DNA from: Lachnospiraceae bacterium
GTDB taxonomy: Bacteria > Bacillota > Clostridia > Lachnospirales > Lachnospiraceae
Reading direction: 5' to 3'
Length of the DNA: 64,000 bases
Assembly: GCA_021771695.1 (NCBI GenBank)
Contig: JAETON010000002.1
Coordinates: 99,610 to 163,609 of the forward strand
In this document: positions 62,516 to 64,000 of the stretch, one piece after another
Layout of the letters: each line of letters begins with the position of its first letter
Numbering within the stretch: position 1 is the stretch's first letter
Notes under the pieces: model-generated
What the model saw: the letters and a program-made list of their open reading frames with translations, nothing else
What the model was told of the DNA's origin: nothing
Databases searched by the model: none
Program-made: the position numbers and the translations under genes

Positions 62516-63763
62516 TTAAAAATTTTCTAATAAAACATCTTCTGCATCTTTGTTCCAATATCCGCCATGTTGATCACAGACATCTGCCAATTTTTTAAAT
62601 CGGGGATCCTTTTTCCCTAAAATATAAAAGTCTTCTATTGCCGTTAAAGGCATATGAATCTGATTATAAATAATCTTCTTTTCCCCTTGCATCTTTTTTA
62701 AATTCAATGTCGCATCAACAATTGCGTCAATTCCGCCAACATGTGTAATATTCAATGCCGGATTAATCTTCTTATCTCGAATCAACTGAAGTGCTTCTTC
62801 CATATCTGAACGGATTCCTCCAGAAGAACCAATTAATTTTGTTTTCAAATAATGGCTTCCATAAATATTCATTCCAGCACGGTAATCTTTATCCGCTGTT
62901 GCCGCATAAATATTCATGCATCCATCATATGCCATAATTCGATTTCCAATTTCAGCTACATTCTTTGGCGGAGCATACACAAAAACATCATCATATCCCT
63001 TTTCCTCTGTCATCGCCAAAAGTACTGGTACCGGATCCTCAAAAATTGATGGATTAATATAAGTTAGTTCTACTCCACATCTTGCTGCTTCCTGCATAGA
63101 AATCAAACGGCGGGCTTTTTCGATGCGATCATTATTGGTATCCGTAATCACTAACCGTTTTGGCTTTTTCTCCATCTGCAGCACATAACTGATTGCCATC
63201 ATTCCCATAGGACCGCATCCCCCAAGAATAATTGTATTACCGCCTTCCCGGATACCTGAAATATGTTCATGAGAGCCGGGCTTAATATGATAATTTGAAT
63301 GAAAACTTCCCGCTATACTATACAAAGCCTGTGCAATTGCCGGTTCAAAGAAACTATCTCCGTCATAATGCAGCAGACATCCTTTCTCAATGACATTCCC
63401 CGGAATAATACAATAGGTCGCTGCACCTCCAAAATATGGGTAGGAGTAACCTGGAGATTCAATTTGGTGGGGAATCTCTGGTACAATGACATAACGTTCT
63501 CCTTCATGATATTCTTCTCTCCATTTTGCACCCACTCTCTCAATCACACCTGCAAATTCATGTCCAATTAAGATAGGCTTTCGGAAAATATTCTTTGGAA
63601 CTCTCAAATGCCGCTGTGCAAGGGTAATTTCTTTCAAAGTAGACATCGCAATTCCATTGCAAATAATTTTTAAAAGAATTTCATCTTCCTTTAATTCCGG
63701 AAGCTCAAACTCCTCCAATCGTATATCCTTAACTCCATAAAGTCTTACACCTTCTACTTTCAT
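62516..63763 (-). CDS. SorE-like dehydrogenase, copy C, zinc ligands lost
   Basis: A 415-residue third paralogue. The start at 63763 (MKVEGVRLYG) follows AAGGAG nine bases upstream; a longer frame is rejected. It aligns without gaps to copies A and B over the first 150 residues. There C39 is Ala (CNGIAMSTLK) and E145 is Gln (AIAQALYS), while H68-E69 (LIGHEFAGV) remains. The dinucleotide motif ILGGCGPMGMMAISYVL is intact. The catalytic zinc site therefore looks disabled or changed. No DeoR partner follows. It could be a zinc-independent enzyme, a regulator, or a decaying copy. Confidence 0.85.
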   Translation of the reverse strand: MKVEGVRLYGVKDIRLEEFELPELKEDEILLKIICNGIAMSTLKEITLAQRHLRVPKNIFRKPILIGHEFAGVIERVGAKWREEYHEGERYVIVPEIPHQIESPGYSYPYFGGAATYCIIPGNVIEKGCLLHYDGDSFFEPAIAQALYSIAGSFHSNYHIKPGSHEHISGIREGGNTIILGGCGPMGMMAISYVLQMEKKPKRLVITDTNNDRIEKARRLISMQEAARCGVELTYINPSIFEDPVPVLLAMTEEKGYDDVFVYAPPKNVAEIGNRIMAYDGCMNIYAATADKDYRAGMNIYGSHYLKTKLIGSSGGIRSDMEEALQLIRDKKINPALNITHVGGIDAIVDATLNLKKMQGEKKIIYNQIHMPLTAIEDFYILGKKDPRFKKLADVCDQHGGYWNKDAEDVLLENF

Positions 63764-63846
63764 CGTAATCACACTCCTTGCAATTTCATTGCTTTTTCTA
63801 ATATAATTAATTATATCATATTTCCTATATAATTTCTCTCTCACAG

Positions 63847-63885
63847 AAAAAAAGAAGACGTTCCTTCTAATGAATTTACGTCTTC
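63847..63885 (-). terminator. terminator of an upstream minus-strand gene
   Basis: GAAGACGT and ACGTCTTC (63854-63885) pair around 16 bases and are followed by seven T on the minus strand. It should end a transcript entering from beyond the right edge. Confidence 0.75.
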
Positions 63886-63921
63886 TCGGGAGTTTGACAG
63901 TTAAATAATCCAAAAATCGTT

Positions 63922-63951
63922 TGCAGGTTGCATAAAACCTGCATTTTTTTT
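63922..63951 (+). terminator. strong hairpin with T-run at right edge
   Basis: TGCAGGTT and AACCTGCA pair around a six-base loop and are followed by eight T on the plus strand. No plus-strand gene ends nearby. Confidence 0.6.
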
Positions 63952-64000
63952 GTCAAATTTGTTGTTTTATTATATAGTATTTTATGGTATTTTATGATAT

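Noticed and set aside
63764..63913. 50-residue N-terminal extension of dehydrogenase C
   Set aside because: It runs through the minus-strand terminator at 63847-63885 and has no counterpart in copies A and B; the internal ATG has a good ribosome site.
1..64000. CRISPR arrays, prophage, complete insertion sequences
   Set aside because: No regularly spaced repeats, phage structural genes or intact transposase frames were seen; only the Rpn-type tail at 31933-32085.

Overview
The window looks like chromosomal DNA of a low-GC, spore-forming anaerobe of the Clostridia, most likely Lachnospiraceae. The basis is AT-rich codon use, strong AGGAGG ribosome sites, a dipicolinate synthase gene at the left edge, a Spo0A-type regulator, LL-diaminopimelate aminotransferase, a purine branch with separate AICAR formyltransferase and PurO-type IMP cyclohydrolase, and a Lachnospiraceae-style secreted M6 protease with a C-terminal Fn3 domain. 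The species cannot be named from the sequence.

Layout. 1-6200: end of a dpaA gene, then galE and a galactose (Leloir) locus in decay. galE reads intact, but galT carries a nonsense codon plus a frameshifting internal deletion, galM a frameshift, galK an in-frame deletion that removes its ATP-binding motif, and the divergent galR-type repressor has lost its C-terminus. 6200-10000: an SOS-type box, a radical SAM DNA-repair pair, a TipAS-type MerR regulator with a textbook 19-bp-spacer promoter, and a tyrosine phosphatase. 10000-14150: a patch of accessory and broken genes holding a Vat/CatB-like acetyltransferase, a degenerate second copy of its 3' end 3.2 kb away, two tandem HTH-Fic proteins, and a phased three-copy repeat upstream of one fic gene. 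14150-21000: trpS, an iron alcohol dehydrogenase, two flavodoxins (one a lipoprotein), a LysR regulator and an Ig-like lipoprotein. 21000-25200: a NusG-II / Gx-transporter / ApbE cluster resembling part of the flavin-based extracellular electron transfer locus, with a sirtuin and a MATE pump.

25300-31900: an unusual mannose-6-phosphate isomerase-like protein, then an FMN-riboswitch-controlled riboflavin operon (ribD-ribE-ribA-ribH) followed at once by a sugar kinase. The operon has no 3,4-dihydroxy-2-butanone-4-phosphate synthase domain. 32000-42400: purine genes, then a nitrogen/amino-acid operon carA-carB-glnA-ANTAR regulator-dapL, and queH. 42500-49750 (plus strand): tRNA-Pro(CGG), a divergent Spo0A homologue, CIRCE-controlled htpG, a secreted M6 metalloprotease and an EamA exporter. 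49800-51100: homoserine dehydrogenase.

51200-63800: a sugar-alcohol/ketose region. It has an MtlA-like PTS IICB with an MtlR-like activator but no IIA or mtlD. Beside it are two tandem pairs of sorbose-1-phosphate-reductase-like dehydrogenase plus DeoR repressor. A third dehydrogenase copy has lost two zinc ligands. An ArsR plus P-type metal ATPase unit with a His/Cys-rich repeat lies between the second and third copies.

The most interesting observations are the multi-lesion Leloir locus, the tandem HTH-Fic genes with phased repeats, the triplicated SorE family with one zinc-ligand-less member, the riboflavin operon with sugar kinase but without RibB, and the EET-like flavin cluster. No CRISPR array, prophage or complete insertion sequence was seen.
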